This document shows positions 53,786 through 63,668 of a stretch of DNA of 64,000 nt, in pieces. Position numbers and translations under genes: made by a program. A model generated the notes under the pieces. That model saw only the letters and a list, made by a program, of their open reading frames with translations. It had not been told where the DNA came from and did not search any database. Within the stretch, counting starts at the first letter, position 1, and the number at the start of each line of letters is the position of its first letter. This stretch comes from Dyadobacter sp. 3J3 (GTDB lineage Bacteria; Bacteroidota; Bacteroidia; Cytophagales; Spirosomataceae). The stretch covers positions 346,846-410,845 of the forward strand of contig NZ_VTOL01000007.1 of assembly GCF_009801115.1 (NCBI RefSeq), read 5' to 3'.

Positions 53786-55906
53786 ATGACTTCCCAAGAG
53801 CAAATATCCGTCCGAACAAACTTTTTCGATACCAAAATCGAATTCCTGAAAGGCATGGGGCCACAAAGGGCCGCTTTGCTAAACCAGGAATTGGGAATAT
53901 TCACGTACGGCGATCTGTTGCAGCACTATCCATTTCGTCACGAAGACCGCACGATATTTCACAGGATCAGCCAGTTATCAGAGTTAATGCCATCAGCCCA
54001 GATTAAAGGCAGGCTTAGGGATTGGACACTCGTTGGTGAGGGAAATAAGAAAAGACTGGTTGCTCAATTTTCGGATGGCAGCGGTGTTTTGGAACTGGTA
54101 TGGTTTCAGGGAATTACTTATTTTGAGAAAAGTCTGAGGCCTAATACTGAATATATCGTTTACGGAAAACCGGTCGCTTTTGGCTCCAAATGGAGTATTA
54201 CACATCCGGAAATTGAATTACTAACAGCCGAAAACGAGAAAGGCGGCTATTGGCAGCCGGTTTATCCTTTAACTGAAAAACTTCGCAGGAGGTTTGTGGA
54301 TAGCAAGGTTATCGGAAAGCTTATCCGTACCCTGCTTGAAATTTCCAGGCCACATATTCATGAGACTTTGCCTGAAAATCTGGTTCAGAAATACCGGATG
54401 GTTACCAAGGCAGATGCACTTTGGAATCTGCATAATCCGCAAAGCCAGCCATGGTTACATCAATCAGAAAGAAGACTGAAATTTGAAGAGCTTTTTTACA
54501 ATCAGTTCAGATTGATCAAAAACAAGCTTTTACATAAAACTGAATACCCCGGGCAAGTTTTTACAAAAACTGCCTTGCTAAGGGAATTTTACGAAAATCA
54601 TCTACCCTTTGAACTTACAGGCGCGCAGGTTCGCGTGTTGCATGAGATTCGTGAAGATCTGAAAACGGGTAAACAAATGAACCGTTTGCTGCAAGGTGAT
54701 GTGGGTTCAGGAAAAACAATTGTCGCTTTTATTACCATGCTTTTGGCATTGGATAATGATGCACAAGCCTGTTTGATGGCACCAACCGAAATTCTGACCG
54801 ATCAGCATTATCAGGGACTGAAAAAGTTTGCGGATTCGTTAGGTATCAACATTGGAAAACTGACGGGTTCAACTAAGAAAAAAGATCGTGAAATCATTCA
54901 TTCCCAGCTTCTGGACGGCTCCATGCAAATCATCGTGGGAACTCATGCATTGATCGAAGATATTGTGCAATTCAAAAATCTGGGACTTTGTGTCATTGAC
55001 GAACAGCATCGGTTTGGTGTGGCGCAGCGAAGTAAACTTTGGGCTAAAAATAAATATACCAGTCCCCATATGCTGGTGATGACAGCCACGCCAATTCCAA
55101 GAACGCTGGCTATGACGCTTTACGGAGATCTTGATATTTCTGCGATTGATGAATTACCGGCGGGGAGAAAACCTATTAAAACCGTTCACCGGTATGATGC
55201 GCACCGACTTTCTGTTTTTGGTTTTATTCGTGATGAAATTGCAAAAGGCCGACAGATCTACATGGTTTATCCATTGATTGAAGAATCTGAAAAACTGGAT
55301 TTGAAGGATTTGATGGACGGTTACGAAAGTGTATCCAGAGCATTTCCTGATGTGCCGCTGAGTATTCTTCATGGTAAAATGAAGCCAAAGGATAAGGATT
55401 TCGAAATGGCCCGTTTTGTTAAAGCAGAAACAAAAATCATGGTGGCCACGACTGTTATCGAGGTTGGTGTAAATGTGCCGAATGCATCGGTGATGATTGT
55501 TGAAAATGCGGAAAGATTTGGTTTATCTCAATTGCACCAGCTCCGTGGACGCGTTGGCCGGGGTGCGGAGCAATCGTATTGTATTCTGATAACCGATTAT
55601 AAAATCAGCAAGGAAACAAAACTCCGGCTTGAAACCATGTGCCGGACTAATGATGGTTTTGAAATTGCAGAAGTAGATTTACAGCTTCGTGGACCGGGAG
55701 ATATTTCGGGAACCCAGCAAAGTGGATTGATGGATTTATTGATTGCAAATCTTGCCCAGGACGGAGAAATTTTGAAAGCGGCAAGAATTTCAGCCGAAGC
55801 TATTTTGAATACGGATCCGGATTTAGAATTACCTGAAAATGCTCCGATCAAGAAGCATTTGAGCAATATGCGGAAAGAAGAAACAAACTGGAGCCGGATT
55901 AGCTGA
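53786..55906 (+). CDS. recG: ATP-dependent DNA helicase RecG
   Basis: Branch-migrating helicase that remodels stalled forks and Holliday junctions. The 706 residues contain the N-terminal OB wedge domain (about 60-170), Walker A GDVGSGKTIVA (about 305-315), the DEQH box in VIDEQHRFGVAQRSKL (about 404), motif III MTATPIPRTLAMTLYGD and motif VI QLRGRVGRG. All helicase motifs intact. Monocistronic. Confidence 0.97.
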   Translation: MTSQEQISVRTNFFDTKIEFLKGMGPQRAALLNQELGIFTYGDLLQHYPFRHEDRTIFHRISQLSELMPSAQIKGRLRDWTLVGEGNKKRLVAQFSDGSGVLELVWFQGITYFEKSLRPNTEYIVYGKPVAFGSKWSITHPEIELLTAENEKGGYWQPVYPLTEKLRRRFVDSKVIGKLIRTLLEISRPHIHETLPENLVQKYRMVTKADALWNLHNPQSQPWLHQSERRLKFEELFYNQFRLIKNKLLHKTEYPGQVFTKTALLREFYENHLPFELTGAQVRVLHEIREDLKTGKQMNRLLQGDVGSGKTIVAFITMLLALDNDAQACLMAPTEILTDQHYQGLKKFADSLGINIGKLTGSTKKKDREIIHSQLLDGSMQIIVGTHALIEDIVQFKNLGLCVIDEQHRFGVAQRSKLWAKNKYTSPHMLVMTATPIPRTLAMTLYGDLDISAIDELPAGRKPIKTVHRYDAHRLSVFGFIRDEIAKGRQIYMVYPLIEESEKLDLKDLMDGYESVSRAFPDVPLSILHGKMKPKDKDFEMARFVKAETKIMVATTVIEVGVNVPNASVMIVENAERFGLSQLHQLRGRVGRGAEQSYCILITDYKISKETKLRLETMCRTNDGFEIAEVDLQLRGPGDISGTQQSGLMDLLIANLAQDGEILKAARISAEAILNTDPDLELPENAPIKKHLSNMRKEETNWSRIS

Positions 55907-55912
55907 CATTAG

Positions 55913-55964
55913 ATTATTATTGAGAGCTCCAATTGCCAAAGCAAATGGAGCTCTCAATAATAAT
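55913..55964. terminator. perfect 19-base-stem two-way terminator
   Basis: The arms 55913-55931 and 55946-55964 (core GAGAGCTCCA/TGGAGCTCTC) pair without mismatch around a 14-base loop, between the convergent recG and kinase genes. Confidence 0.85.
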
Positions 55965-55972
55965 TCAACTTT

Positions 55973-57319
55973 TTAAAAACCTGTAACTTCCTTAATTTCT
56001 CCTAAAAACTCAAAAGATTGCGGACGTGTTACATGCAAAGCTGCACCAAGTGAAGTCGCATAAGGCAAATCCGTTGCATATACTTTGTGTTCCGGGAAAT
56101 TGTGGGCTACGAGTTTTGTAAAAATCTCATTTTTCGAGAATCCACCATCGATATAGATAGCCTGTACTTCATTAATTCCGATAAGATTTAATGAAACTGT
56201 CAACATATCGGTAAGCCCTTTCAACAAATGATGATACGCGGCTTCGGCTGTTTTAAAAGCACTAACCTGCCATTCTTTTGTATTTGCTTCAGGGAAAGGA
56301 CCATTACCGGTCATACATGCGGAATAAAACGGCGGTGTATCTGCGTTTAATATCTCTTCATTAAAGACAACACTTTTATAAAAATCAGCATCCTGATTAA
56401 AATACTCTGCGATACGGGCAACCTGAAAATCATGTTCCTTACCCATAAAAAGACGCGAAGTTGTAACCCCGCTTCCCTCAGGCGTAAGATAATTCATACA
56501 ATCCTGATGCAGCTGATTTCCCGTCAAAGGTTTGGAATAAAATGGATTAAAATTAATACACCAGGTACCTGTTGATAAAAGGACAAACGGTGTTTTTATC
56601 GCCAAACGGTAAGGTACCAGAGCAGCCGAACTATCATGCAAGCCAAAACCTGACTGCATACTTTTTTCACCATCTCTGTAAATAAATGATGATGAAGCAA
56701 GTACGGGAGGCAGTTTTTTCTGAACCGCCTCTGCTTTTACCCATTCGTGATAGTCCCACATTTCAAAACTCCATAAGGCTGTATGGCATCCCAAAGAGGT
56801 ATAATCACTTGCTTTTCTGCCTGTTAGTAAATATAAAATGTACTGTGGCAAATGCAGGGAAGAAATTATTTTCTTGTAAACATCCGGTTGGGTATATTTC
56901 AACCAATACAACTGCATACCCGAATTGAGCATGCCCATCGCGGGCGAACCTGTTTGAAGCGCTATCCTTGTTGGATCACCATGCGTACTGTAAAATTGGC
57001 TCAATAACGCATCCGGCAGCGGTTTAAGATAAGAATACAAAGGTGTAACTGGCCTATTACTTGCATCCAGATGAACAAGACTTGCACCATATGCCGCGGC
57101 ATTCACAGCCTGAATCTGGTATTTCGGATTATTTTTCAGATCCGTCCAACGTTCCTGAACCCATTCTGTAAGAAGTTCAATATCCTCTGTCGGAAATCCG
57201 TCCTCATCAACTGTCTCAGGAAGTGATTCTGTTACCTCCTCTACAATCTGATACTTTTCATCAAAAAGTACATACTTTTTATTGGTCCTGCCAATGTCAA
57301 AAACCGCCGTTACTTTCAT
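55973..57319 (-). CDS. FGGY family carbohydrate kinase
   Basis: 448-residue sugar kinase. The N-terminal phosphate loop VFDIGRTNKKYVLFD, the central LSTGTWCINF adenosine block and the C-terminal IYIDGGFSKNEIF are those of FGGY kinases; length and the GTWCI block put it near rhamnulokinases and fuculokinases rather than glycerol kinase. No isomerase or aldolase gene is next to it, so the sugar is unknown. An ordinary, intact gene. Confidence 0.9.
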   Translation of the reverse strand: MKVTAVFDIGRTNKKYVLFDEKYQIVEEVTESLPETVDEDGFPTEDIELLTEWVQERWTDLKNNPKYQIQAVNAAAYGASLVHLDASNRPVTPLYSYLKPLPDALLSQFYSTHGDPTRIALQTGSPAMGMLNSGMQLYWLKYTQPDVYKKIISSLHLPQYILYLLTGRKASDYTSLGCHTALWSFEMWDYHEWVKAEAVQKKLPPVLASSSFIYRDGEKSMQSGFGLHDSSAALVPYRLAIKTPFVLLSTGTWCINFNPFYSKPLTGNQLHQDCMNYLTPEGSGVTTSRLFMGKEHDFQVARIAEYFNQDADFYKSVVFNEEILNADTPPFYSACMTGNGPFPEANTKEWQVSAFKTAEAAYHHLLKGLTDMLTVSLNLIGINEVQAIYIDGGFSKNEIFTKLVAHNFPEHKVYATDLPYATSLGAALHVTRPQSFEFLGEIKEVTGF

Positions 57320-57463
57320 TATTTTGAATGCGCTATCACTTTTAGTCTCCGGAAATCTATTTTTTCGGTTAATATAGTGACTTTACTTTAAAACCTATAC
57401 CCTTAATATTACTTTTAAATCTTGAAACCTCACAAAACATCTAAGACAGAAGTCAAATGTATT

Positions 57464-58159
57464 TTACTCGTCTTTTAGTAAAATTGGTTTCAATACAGAA
57501 GTCCACCGTTTGTAACCTTCCTCATTCATATGCAGACTATCACTCAGGAAAATACTTCCATCCGGACGGCCATCTTTGATCATGACCGGCCAGATATCGA
57601 TATACTCATGATTACGATCACTTTTGATAAAGTCCTTTATTAACTGGTTCGCTATCTGAACATCTTCTTTTTTATTCCAACGCGATGGTGAAGGTTTTAA
57701 CGAAATCCCGTAAATCTTTGCCTTCGGTTCCTGCTCGTGAATCATTTTAGTAAGTTTCATATACTCGTCCCTCACCTGTTCAGGCGATTTTACCTTCTTG
57801 CCAAACATGTCATTTTCGCAATAAATAACAACTGTTTTGGGATGGTATTTAAAGATTGTTTTGTTGGCATAATGGATCACTTCCGGGAAAGTAGAACCTC
57901 CAAAACCGCGGTTGATAATCGGTAACGGTGCAAGATCCTGCGCTGCACTTTGCCATTTTGTAAAGGTAGAACTCCCTGCAAAAACGATTCCGCCAGGTGC
58001 AGGCATCTTTTCAGAATCTTTCTTTTCAAAGGCTTGAATGGAACTCTCTGACCTGTCTACGGAATAATCCGGCTCCCAAACCTTATCAAGCGCGGTGTAA
58101 TTCGGCTTATGGCATGAGGAAATGAAGAGAATGCCGAGGATAACAAAATACTTTTTCAT
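57464..58159 (-). CDS. SGNH/GDSL hydrolase lipoprotein
   Basis: 231 residues beginning MKKYFVILGILFISSCHKP, a lipoprotein signal with the lipobox ISSC, so it is anchored to a membrane by lipid. The SGNH blocks are IVFAGSSTFTKWQ (catalytic Ser), INRGFGGSTF, YCENDMFG (Asn) and SDSLHMNEEGY (Asp and His). A deacylase acting on carbohydrates or lipids is expected; substrate unknown. Unrelated in position to the double SGNH protein at 11143. Confidence 0.9.
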   Translation of the reverse strand: MKKYFVILGILFISSCHKPNYTALDKVWEPDYSVDRSESSIQAFEKKDSEKMPAPGGIVFAGSSTFTKWQSAAQDLAPLPIINRGFGGSTFPEVIHYANKTIFKYHPKTVVIYCENDMFGKKVKSPEQVRDEYMKLTKMIHEQEPKAKIYGISLKPSPSRWNKKEDVQIANQLIKDFIKSDRNHEYIDIWPVMIKDGRPDGSIFLSDSLHMNEEGYKRWTSVLKPILLKDE

Positions 58160-58234
58160 TTAAACAAATAAAACGGTAGATACATAAGTAAGGCATATCT
58201 ACCGTTTTTCTAATAGTGATTGGTTAATTATTTA

Positions 58235-58933
58235 TTATCTGCCATAAAAATAGCGCAAACCAAAACCTACGCTTGGAAATGTAAAACTTGGGCTGAATCC
58301 ATAATTCAGTGTCTTCTGTTTTACGTAATAATCAGAATCCTCGCTTGTCTGTTTTGTCATTGAATAACTTACATTAATGGGGCTGGATGCAGCAATATTG
58401 GCTGTAACCCACCACTTCTCGGAAAATTTATAGTAAAATCCGGCACTTATACCCGCTGAAAGATTAACAGCATTTGCTTTGGTTTTAATCAATTCCGAAG
58501 GACCAGAGCTTACAGAATATGTGTCTGAATTATTATAAGATAGATCTATATTCGGCCCGGCATAAACACCTATTTTATCATTAAAGTGTTTATAAAACTG
58601 CCAAAATTTACCAATCCCGGCTCCAAATCCTTTTATTCCTGATTTGTCGTGCTCAATTGCAGAACCATCCGGATACGTCCTGTATATTGCTTTCGACCCG
58701 GCAAGAGATGTGTTCAGTCTCCATCCGGAAGCGACTGTATTTGTTTTGAATTTCCCCAGACTTATATCAAAATCATAGCCATAACTATTAGTGCTTTTAG
58801 CTTCATTAGGATTTCTATTATTGAAACTAACCGATGCAGAGCCAGATATAAATTTCTGGCCTTCAAACTGAGCAAATGCAAGTCGGGAAGAACCCAAAAC
58901 AAGTATGATGAGTATATAAAATATATTTTTCAT
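58235..58933 (-). CDS. outer-membrane beta-barrel protein, second of a tandem pair
   Basis: 232 residues with a signal peptide ending RLAFAQ and about eight amphipathic strands, the last ending in an aromatic residue before the basic C-terminus (GFGLRYFYGR). It looks like a small outer-membrane barrel of the porin-family superfamily. It lies 12 bases after a similar gene and is probably its paralogue. Confidence 0.8.
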   Translation of the reverse strand: MKNIFYILIILVLGSSRLAFAQFEGQKFISGSASVSFNNRNPNEAKSTNSYGYDFDISLGKFKTNTVASGWRLNTSLAGSKAIYRTYPDGSAIEHDKSGIKGFGAGIGKFWQFYKHFNDKIGVYAGPNIDLSYNNSDTYSVSSGPSELIKTKANAVNLSAGISAGFYYKFSEKWWVTANIAASSPINVSYSMTKQTSEDSDYYVKQKTLNYGFSPSFTFPSVGFGLRYFYGR

Positions 58934-58945
58934 GAGTTGAGTTTA

Positions 58946-59605
58946 TTATTGTTTTTGAAGATACCATGCCGCTCTTACAGAAAAAGAACGGGTTAAGTCA
59001 CTTGTGACGGCAGAATTGAAATACATATTTTTCTCTCCCCATAAGCTTTGATATCCCGCAGCAAGCGACAAAAAATTCAAATCCGACTCCAAAGCAAATC
59101 TCGGTGTGATCCAGTAGGATATTCCCGGTGTTAATTGAATCCCTCCCGCATATCCATCAGTTTTAGTGGTTGGCAGTTGATTTCCCGAACTTTTATTGTG
59201 TGAATATGTCAGAACAACGGAGGAGTTCAAAAAAACAGCCCACTTAGGGCTCAATGATTTATAATGCCTAATATAAGGAGAAAGCGAGTACGCTACATTC
59301 GTTGTCCGGCCATGATATACAACATTTGATGATAAGGTTTTTCCATTGACAAGAATAATATTGGTACCTAATCCTATCCCAATCATTCTATTTTCTTTTA
59401 TAAATTTCCCGAATTGAAGGGATGGATTTATAGAGATTAGATTCGACTTAATATTATTGTTGTTATAACCAAAATCTGAATTCTGATTATAGCCGTTAAA
59501 ATTAATCGTGGCACCTACGTACTTTACACCTGGCTGCAATTGTGCCATAACAGAACCGGCATAACAGATAAATGCTGTCAAACCAATAAGAAGAGTTTTT
59601 TTCAT
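58946..59605 (-). CDS. outer-membrane beta-barrel protein, first of a tandem pair
   Basis: 219 residues with signal peptide MKKTLLIGLTAFICYAGSVMA and an alternating-strand pattern ending in AAWYLQKQ, typical of 8-stranded outer-membrane barrels. Both barrels share the glycine- and asparagine-rich loops (NGYNQNSDFGYNNNNIKSN here) and similar sizes. Function unknown. Confidence 0.8.
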   Translation of the reverse strand: MKKTLLIGLTAFICYAGSVMAQLQPGVKYVGATINFNGYNQNSDFGYNNNNIKSNLISINPSLQFGKFIKENRMIGIGLGTNIILVNGKTLSSNVVYHGRTTNVAYSLSPYIRHYKSLSPKWAVFLNSSVVLTYSHNKSSGNQLPTTKTDGYAGGIQLTPGISYWITPRFALESDLNFLSLAAGYQSLWGEKNMYFNSAVTSDLTRSFSVRAAWYLQKQ

Positions 59606-59700
59606 GACTATGAGTAGTTGATTTCAAGGCCAATATAACAAAGAATATGTAACCAATTTCTTATTTAATAATTTTTAAATTTTTTTAACAAAAAATATAA

Positions 59701-59732
59701 AAAAAAGAGGCCTGCACTGCATGCGGCCTCTA
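59701..59732 (-). terminator. terminator of the ABC/TolC operon
   Basis: On the minus strand AGAGGCCGCATG and GCAGGCCTCT pair, followed by TTTTTTTTATATTTTTTG. Lies about 80 bases after the TolC gene. Confidence 0.8.
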
Positions 59733-59813
59733 AGTATTACCAACCTAACTAACTAAGAAACTTCCGGTTTTTGGCACGTAGCCATCAACTTTTGTCCCAC
59801 GTCAATATCTTTC

Positions 59814-61124
59814 CTAATATATACCTGTCCAGTTTCCCTGGCGGTAAAATTGAAGTAATCTCTGTTTCATCATATATTCATATTTTGCCTGAATTGCATT
59901 GGCCTGTGACTTTCCAAGATTCGCTTTTGCTAATGCATATTCAAAAATATTGGCCGTTCCTGCATTCAATTTACTTTCCACTACTCCGAAACTTTCTGTA
60001 AGTGATTCCACCTGGCCTTGCGCCGCACCGAAGCGATCCGCAGTACTGTTTACATCCAGAACAGCCAATTCAACCGACTGACGCAATAATTGTTTGGCAA
60101 TATCAAACTGGTTTTGCGCCTGGCGTTCCTGCACTTTTGCCAGTTCCACACGTGGACGTGTTACCCAGCGACCCATAATCGGAATGTTTAATCCCAAACT
60201 TAAAGAACCATTTCGTGTCGCGTTCAGCTGTTTGAAATAATCAAGACTAGTATTGGTTGAAGCATAAAAGGCTCCGATATTAGCACCCAAAACTAGGGAA
60301 GGATAATTGTTTGCCTTGATCGATTTCACCAGATAGTAATAACTTTTACGCGTCAGTTCAGCACTTTTAATTTCAGGAAATTGTTTAAGGGCATCTTCAT
60401 AAACAGCCTGAATATCTTTCGAATCTACCGGCCATTCGATTGGGTTAAGCGGTTCAAAAATTACCGAATCGTCCGGTTCAAGGTTCATTCTTTGAAACAA
60501 AGCCAATCGGGCTGTTTTATAATTATTTAAAGCCGTCACCATATCAAACCGGTCATTGGCAAGGGTGGCTTTGATTTCATAAAGGGTACTCTGCGCTGCC
60601 ACTCCGGCATTCAATTGTTTTTCAACCCGGTCAACCTGCTGTTTGGACGACTCAACTTGCTGAACATACGATTCATATAAAGATTTTGTTGCCAAAACAT
60701 TTACATATCCCTGCAAAAGCAAAATCGTTTGTCCGTTCAAAACCGCCTTTCTGTTTTCATCCGCAGATTCCTTCAACACCTGACTTTGGCGAATCTGGTT
60801 TTGAATTTTGAATCCCTGGAATATATTCATCTGGAAATTGGCCCCGATAGAATTGTAGTTGTAAAGCTCATCAATATACGCATTGGTATACTGGTCAATA
60901 CTACGTCCAAGATTTAAGCTATGATTAGCCCCGACGTTAATTTGCGGTAAAATCAACGATTTTGTCTGGCGTAAATTTGCCTGCGCCACTTCCGCCTGAA
61001 GATTCCCGGCACGGTATACCAGGTTATTTCTGGACAGAAGTTCGACACAATCTGCAAGAGTCAGCGTTTTTTGCGCGTGTGCAAAACATGGAAACAGACA
61101 AAAAAGGAGTAATAAACGTTTCAT
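59814..61124 (-). CDS. TolC family outer-membrane efflux protein
   Basis: 436-residue outer-membrane channel. A signal peptide (LLLLFCLFPCFAHAQ) is followed by two OEP repeats, each with long coiled-coil helices and short barrel strands (LRQTKSLILPQINVGANHSLNLG; NYPSLVLGANIGAFYA). TolC-type proteins join inner-membrane pumps through a periplasmic adaptor. The gene lies 35 bases downstream of an ABC ATPase, but neither adaptor (HlyD/MFP) nor permease is next to them. Confidence 0.92.
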   Translation of the reverse strand: MKRLLLLFCLFPCFAHAQKTLTLADCVELLSRNNLVYRAGNLQAEVAQANLRQTKSLILPQINVGANHSLNLGRSIDQYTNAYIDELYNYNSIGANFQMNIFQGFKIQNQIRQSQVLKESADENRKAVLNGQTILLLQGYVNVLATKSLYESYVQQVESSKQQVDRVEKQLNAGVAAQSTLYEIKATLANDRFDMVTALNNYKTARLALFQRMNLEPDDSVIFEPLNPIEWPVDSKDIQAVYEDALKQFPEIKSAELTRKSYYYLVKSIKANNYPSLVLGANIGAFYASTNTSLDYFKQLNATRNGSLSLGLNIPIMGRWVTRPRVELAKVQERQAQNQFDIAKQLLRQSVELAVLDVNSTADRFGAAQGQVESLTESFGVVESKLNAGTANIFEYALAKANLGKSQANAIQAKYEYMMKQRLLQFYRQGNWTGIY

Positions 61125-61159
61125 GGCTAATAGATAAATTGTAGAGGATAGGTAATGAA

Positions 61160-61822
61160 TTAAGCCAGCCAGCCATCTTTCAGCCTGATTACACGGTTTC
61201 CATACGTAGCGTTTGCCTCCGAGTGGGTTACCTGCACAATCGTTACCTTATCTTCCTGATTAAGTTTTTGAAATAATTCCATAATTTCCACCGCTTGCTC
61301 TGAATGCAGATTTCCGGTTGGTTCATCCGCAAAAATCACTTTTGGATTATGCACAATGGCACGGGCTACACCTACCAACTGCTGCTGTCCGCCTGAAAGC
61401 TGATGTGGAAAAAGATCTTTTTTTGCTACCATATTGAAACGATCCAGCAATTCGGCCACACGGCTTTTTCTTTCAGAACCGGAGACACCTTTGTAAAGCA
61501 ATGGCGTTTCGATGTTTTCATAAACCGTCAGTTCATCAATTAAATGATAAGCCTGAAATACGAAACCAATATGATGACGGTGTAATTCTGTGCGTTTTTT
61601 TTCAGTCAGTTTTTGAACCGGATCGTCGAGGAACAAATATTCACCTTCCGATGGCTCTTCAAGCAATCCCAAAATATGCAGCAAAGTTGATTTCCCAGAA
61701 CCGGACGGGCCCATAATGGAGACAAACTCGCCTTCCTTAATATTCAAATCAATATGACGCAACACGTATGTCTTGCCAAAACCTGCCGGATAGTGCTTGG
61801 AAATTTTTTCTAATTTGATCAT
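61160..61822 (-). CDS. ABC transporter ATP-binding protein (MacB/LolD type)
   Basis: 220 residues from ATG 61822, which gives MIKLEKISKHYPAG; the longer frame to 61921 reads poorly. Walker A is GPSGSGKSTLLHILGLL, the signature LSGGQQQLVGVARA and Walker B VIFADEPTGNLHS. This is the MacB/LolD class, which works with FtsX-like permeases and drives mechanotransmission rather than direct transport. It shares an operon with TolC, so an efflux or export role is likely, with the permease and adaptor encoded elsewhere. Confidence 0.92.
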   Translation of the reverse strand: MIKLEKISKHYPAGFGKTYVLRHIDLNIKEGEFVSIMGPSGSGKSTLLHILGLLEEPSEGEYLFLDDPVQKLTEKKRTELHRHHIGFVFQAYHLIDELTVYENIETPLLYKGVSGSERKSRVAELLDRFNMVAKKDLFPHQLSGGQQQLVGVARAIVHNPKVIFADEPTGNLHSEQAVEIMELFQKLNQEDKVTIVQVTHSEANATYGNRVIRLKDGWLA

Positions 61823-61970
61823 TATAAAGTATGATTTGAGATTTTGATTCACAAGGATAAAGACATTTACCGGTGATTCTAATTCTCTTTTGTTTATTTC
61901 GTTTTGAAAAAGCCTTGCCACAAATTTTTGTTTCTGTATATCAAATAGTTACAGTTTTAAACAAAATAAA

Positions 61971-62010
61971 ACCGTCCGAAATCGTACACTTTTGTACGGT
62001 TTCGGACGGT
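61971..62010 (-). terminator. terminator of the alkaline phosphatase gene
   Basis: ACCGTCCGAAA and CGTACA pair with TGTACG and TTTCGGACGGT, an 18-base stem with one mismatch, followed on the minus strand by TTTTATTTTG. Just after the phosphatase gene. Confidence 0.85.
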
Positions 62011-62032
62011 CAGAATTCTTTTTAATATTTGA

Positions 62033-63448
62033 TCAGCTTTGCTTCCTGACATCCGTAGCATCCAGCATAAAATTGTGCAGATCCGTGTTTTTTACAAATG
62101 GTTTTAGCATTTCACTTCCTGGGCCAAACATCGCCAGTTCAACATAATCCGCAGAATGATCCATCCCTGCCCAGCCTATCGAAGTATAAGCCGACTGTAT
62201 TTGGCCAAGTTCTTTGAAAGGCAGTTTTTTAGGATTATATAAACCTTCTTCATTCAAAGTAGTATAATGCGCCAGCAAACTTTCAGCCTCCGCTTTTTTG
62301 ATTGCGTAACCTTGCGCTTCTTCCAGTCGCTCAATGATTTGTGATGAAGTTGAATTCTTATTGATTCCGTTTAAAACCCAGTCGTTGCTATGTTTGAAAT
62401 GATGCATATAATCGAAATTTTTCTCGGTCATTGACCCAGAAAATAAACCTGGATTGGCATTTCCGTGATCTGTTGTAATGATGACAAGTGTTTCTTTATC
62501 CTGTTCAGCAAAATCAATGGCTATTTTAATAGCATCGTCAAAAGCGATCTGGTCATAAAGTAATCCCGCAGAATCGTTGGAATGTGCAGCCCAATCCACT
62601 TTTCCTCCTTCAACCTGCATCACAAAGCCTTTTTTGTTTTTCTTCAATTTATCAATAGCCGCTTTTGTCATTTCAGCCAGGGTCGGAATTTGGTCTATCA
62701 AAGCAGTGTCATGCTGATGATCAACTAAAAATGGTAAAGCATTATCGGCAAAAACACCGAGTAAAGGTTTGGTTTCAGAAGCAGAAAGATTGAATAATTC
62801 CTTTTTATTTTTAACCGTTACATAACCAGCCTCATCGAATTTTTTGTATACGTTATCCTTGTCTTTTCTTTTTGCAGGATCGAAATAATCCTGTCCTCCA
62901 CCCATCATCACGTCAAATTTTAAAGGTAAATATTGCAAGGCAATATCGTTCTGATCACCCCTTGATTTGTTATTGATACAAAAACCTGCCGGCGTCGCAT
63001 GCGTGATCGGAACGGATGTCACACAACCTACGGATTTACCAGCTTCCTTGAATTTCTGTAAAATAGGTTTATTATAACTTCCGTCCGGATTGGCATTCAA
63101 AGATCCGTTATTTACCCGTACTCCCCCACCCCAGGCAGAACTCGCCGCAGCCGAATCAGTAACAAATGAGTTTGCTGAGGCCGTATCCATAAACGCACGT
63201 TTCGCTTTGTTATCCAGATATAATTGCATCCAGTGGCTTTGTCTTCCTTCTTTTCTTTGTAATAAAAGGCTGGCCATATTGAGTGTGCCGGTACTCATCC
63301 CGTCACTTACCATGAAAATAATATTTTTGGCGATAGTGCCGCTTCCTTTTATAATGCTGTTTTTACTTCCTAACAGATCCAATGGAGAAAACAACGATCC
63401 TGCTGCTACCGTGAGGGAGGAATTTCTAAAAAAATCTCTTCTTTTCAT
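62033..63448 (-). CDS. alkaline phosphatase, Tat-exported
   Basis: 471 residues from ATG 63448, chosen because it heads a twin-arginine signal (MKRRDFFRNSSLTVAAGSLF); longer reading adds 17 residues without sense. The PhoA-type elements are there: FMVSDGMSTGTLN (metal ligand Asp), FVTDSAAASSAWGGG (nucleophile Ser) and VIITTDHGNANPG (metal ligands). Releases phosphate from esters outside the cytoplasm. No Pho-box was identified. The repeat block begins about 90 bases upstream of the start. Confidence 0.93.
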   Translation of the reverse strand: MKRRDFFRNSSLTVAAGSLFSPLDLLGSKNSIIKGSGTIAKNIIFMVSDGMSTGTLNMASLLLQRKEGRQSHWMQLYLDNKAKRAFMDTASANSFVTDSAAASSAWGGGVRVNNGSLNANPDGSYNKPILQKFKEAGKSVGCVTSVPITHATPAGFCINNKSRGDQNDIALQYLPLKFDVMMGGGQDYFDPAKRKDKDNVYKKFDEAGYVTVKNKKELFNLSASETKPLLGVFADNALPFLVDHQHDTALIDQIPTLAEMTKAAIDKLKKNKKGFVMQVEGGKVDWAAHSNDSAGLLYDQIAFDDAIKIAIDFAEQDKETLVIITTDHGNANPGLFSGSMTEKNFDYMHHFKHSNDWVLNGINKNSTSSQIIERLEEAQGYAIKKAEAESLLAHYTTLNEEGLYNPKKLPFKELGQIQSAYTSIGWAGMDHSADYVELAMFGPGSEMLKPFVKNTDLHNFMLDATDVRKQS

Positions 63449-63537
63449 TTCAATAATTTGATCAGTTTCAACCGGGTTGCGGTTTTGAATAACTGACAAA
63501 GTAATGTTTTAAATGTTATCAGATGATGTGCCAAATG

Positions 63538-63668
63538 TTGTATTTGAGTTAAATAAAAACATTTTAATATATCGACAATCGCAATTATCTGGAAAATTTC
63601 TTGTCAAATGAAGAAATATCTCACAATTCCAGGAGACTCCTAACGGAGTCAGGAGATTGAGCGAGCAA
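63538..63668 (+). repeat. 131-base direct repeat, copy 1
   Basis: Identical to 63870-64000; distance 332 bases. It ends with the hairpin GACTCC-TAAC-GGAGTC (63635-63650). Confidence 0.95.

Noticed and set aside
59814..61822. Complete tripartite efflux pump
   Set aside because: Only the ATPase and the outer-membrane channel are present; the permease and the periplasmic adaptor are missing from the neighbourhood.
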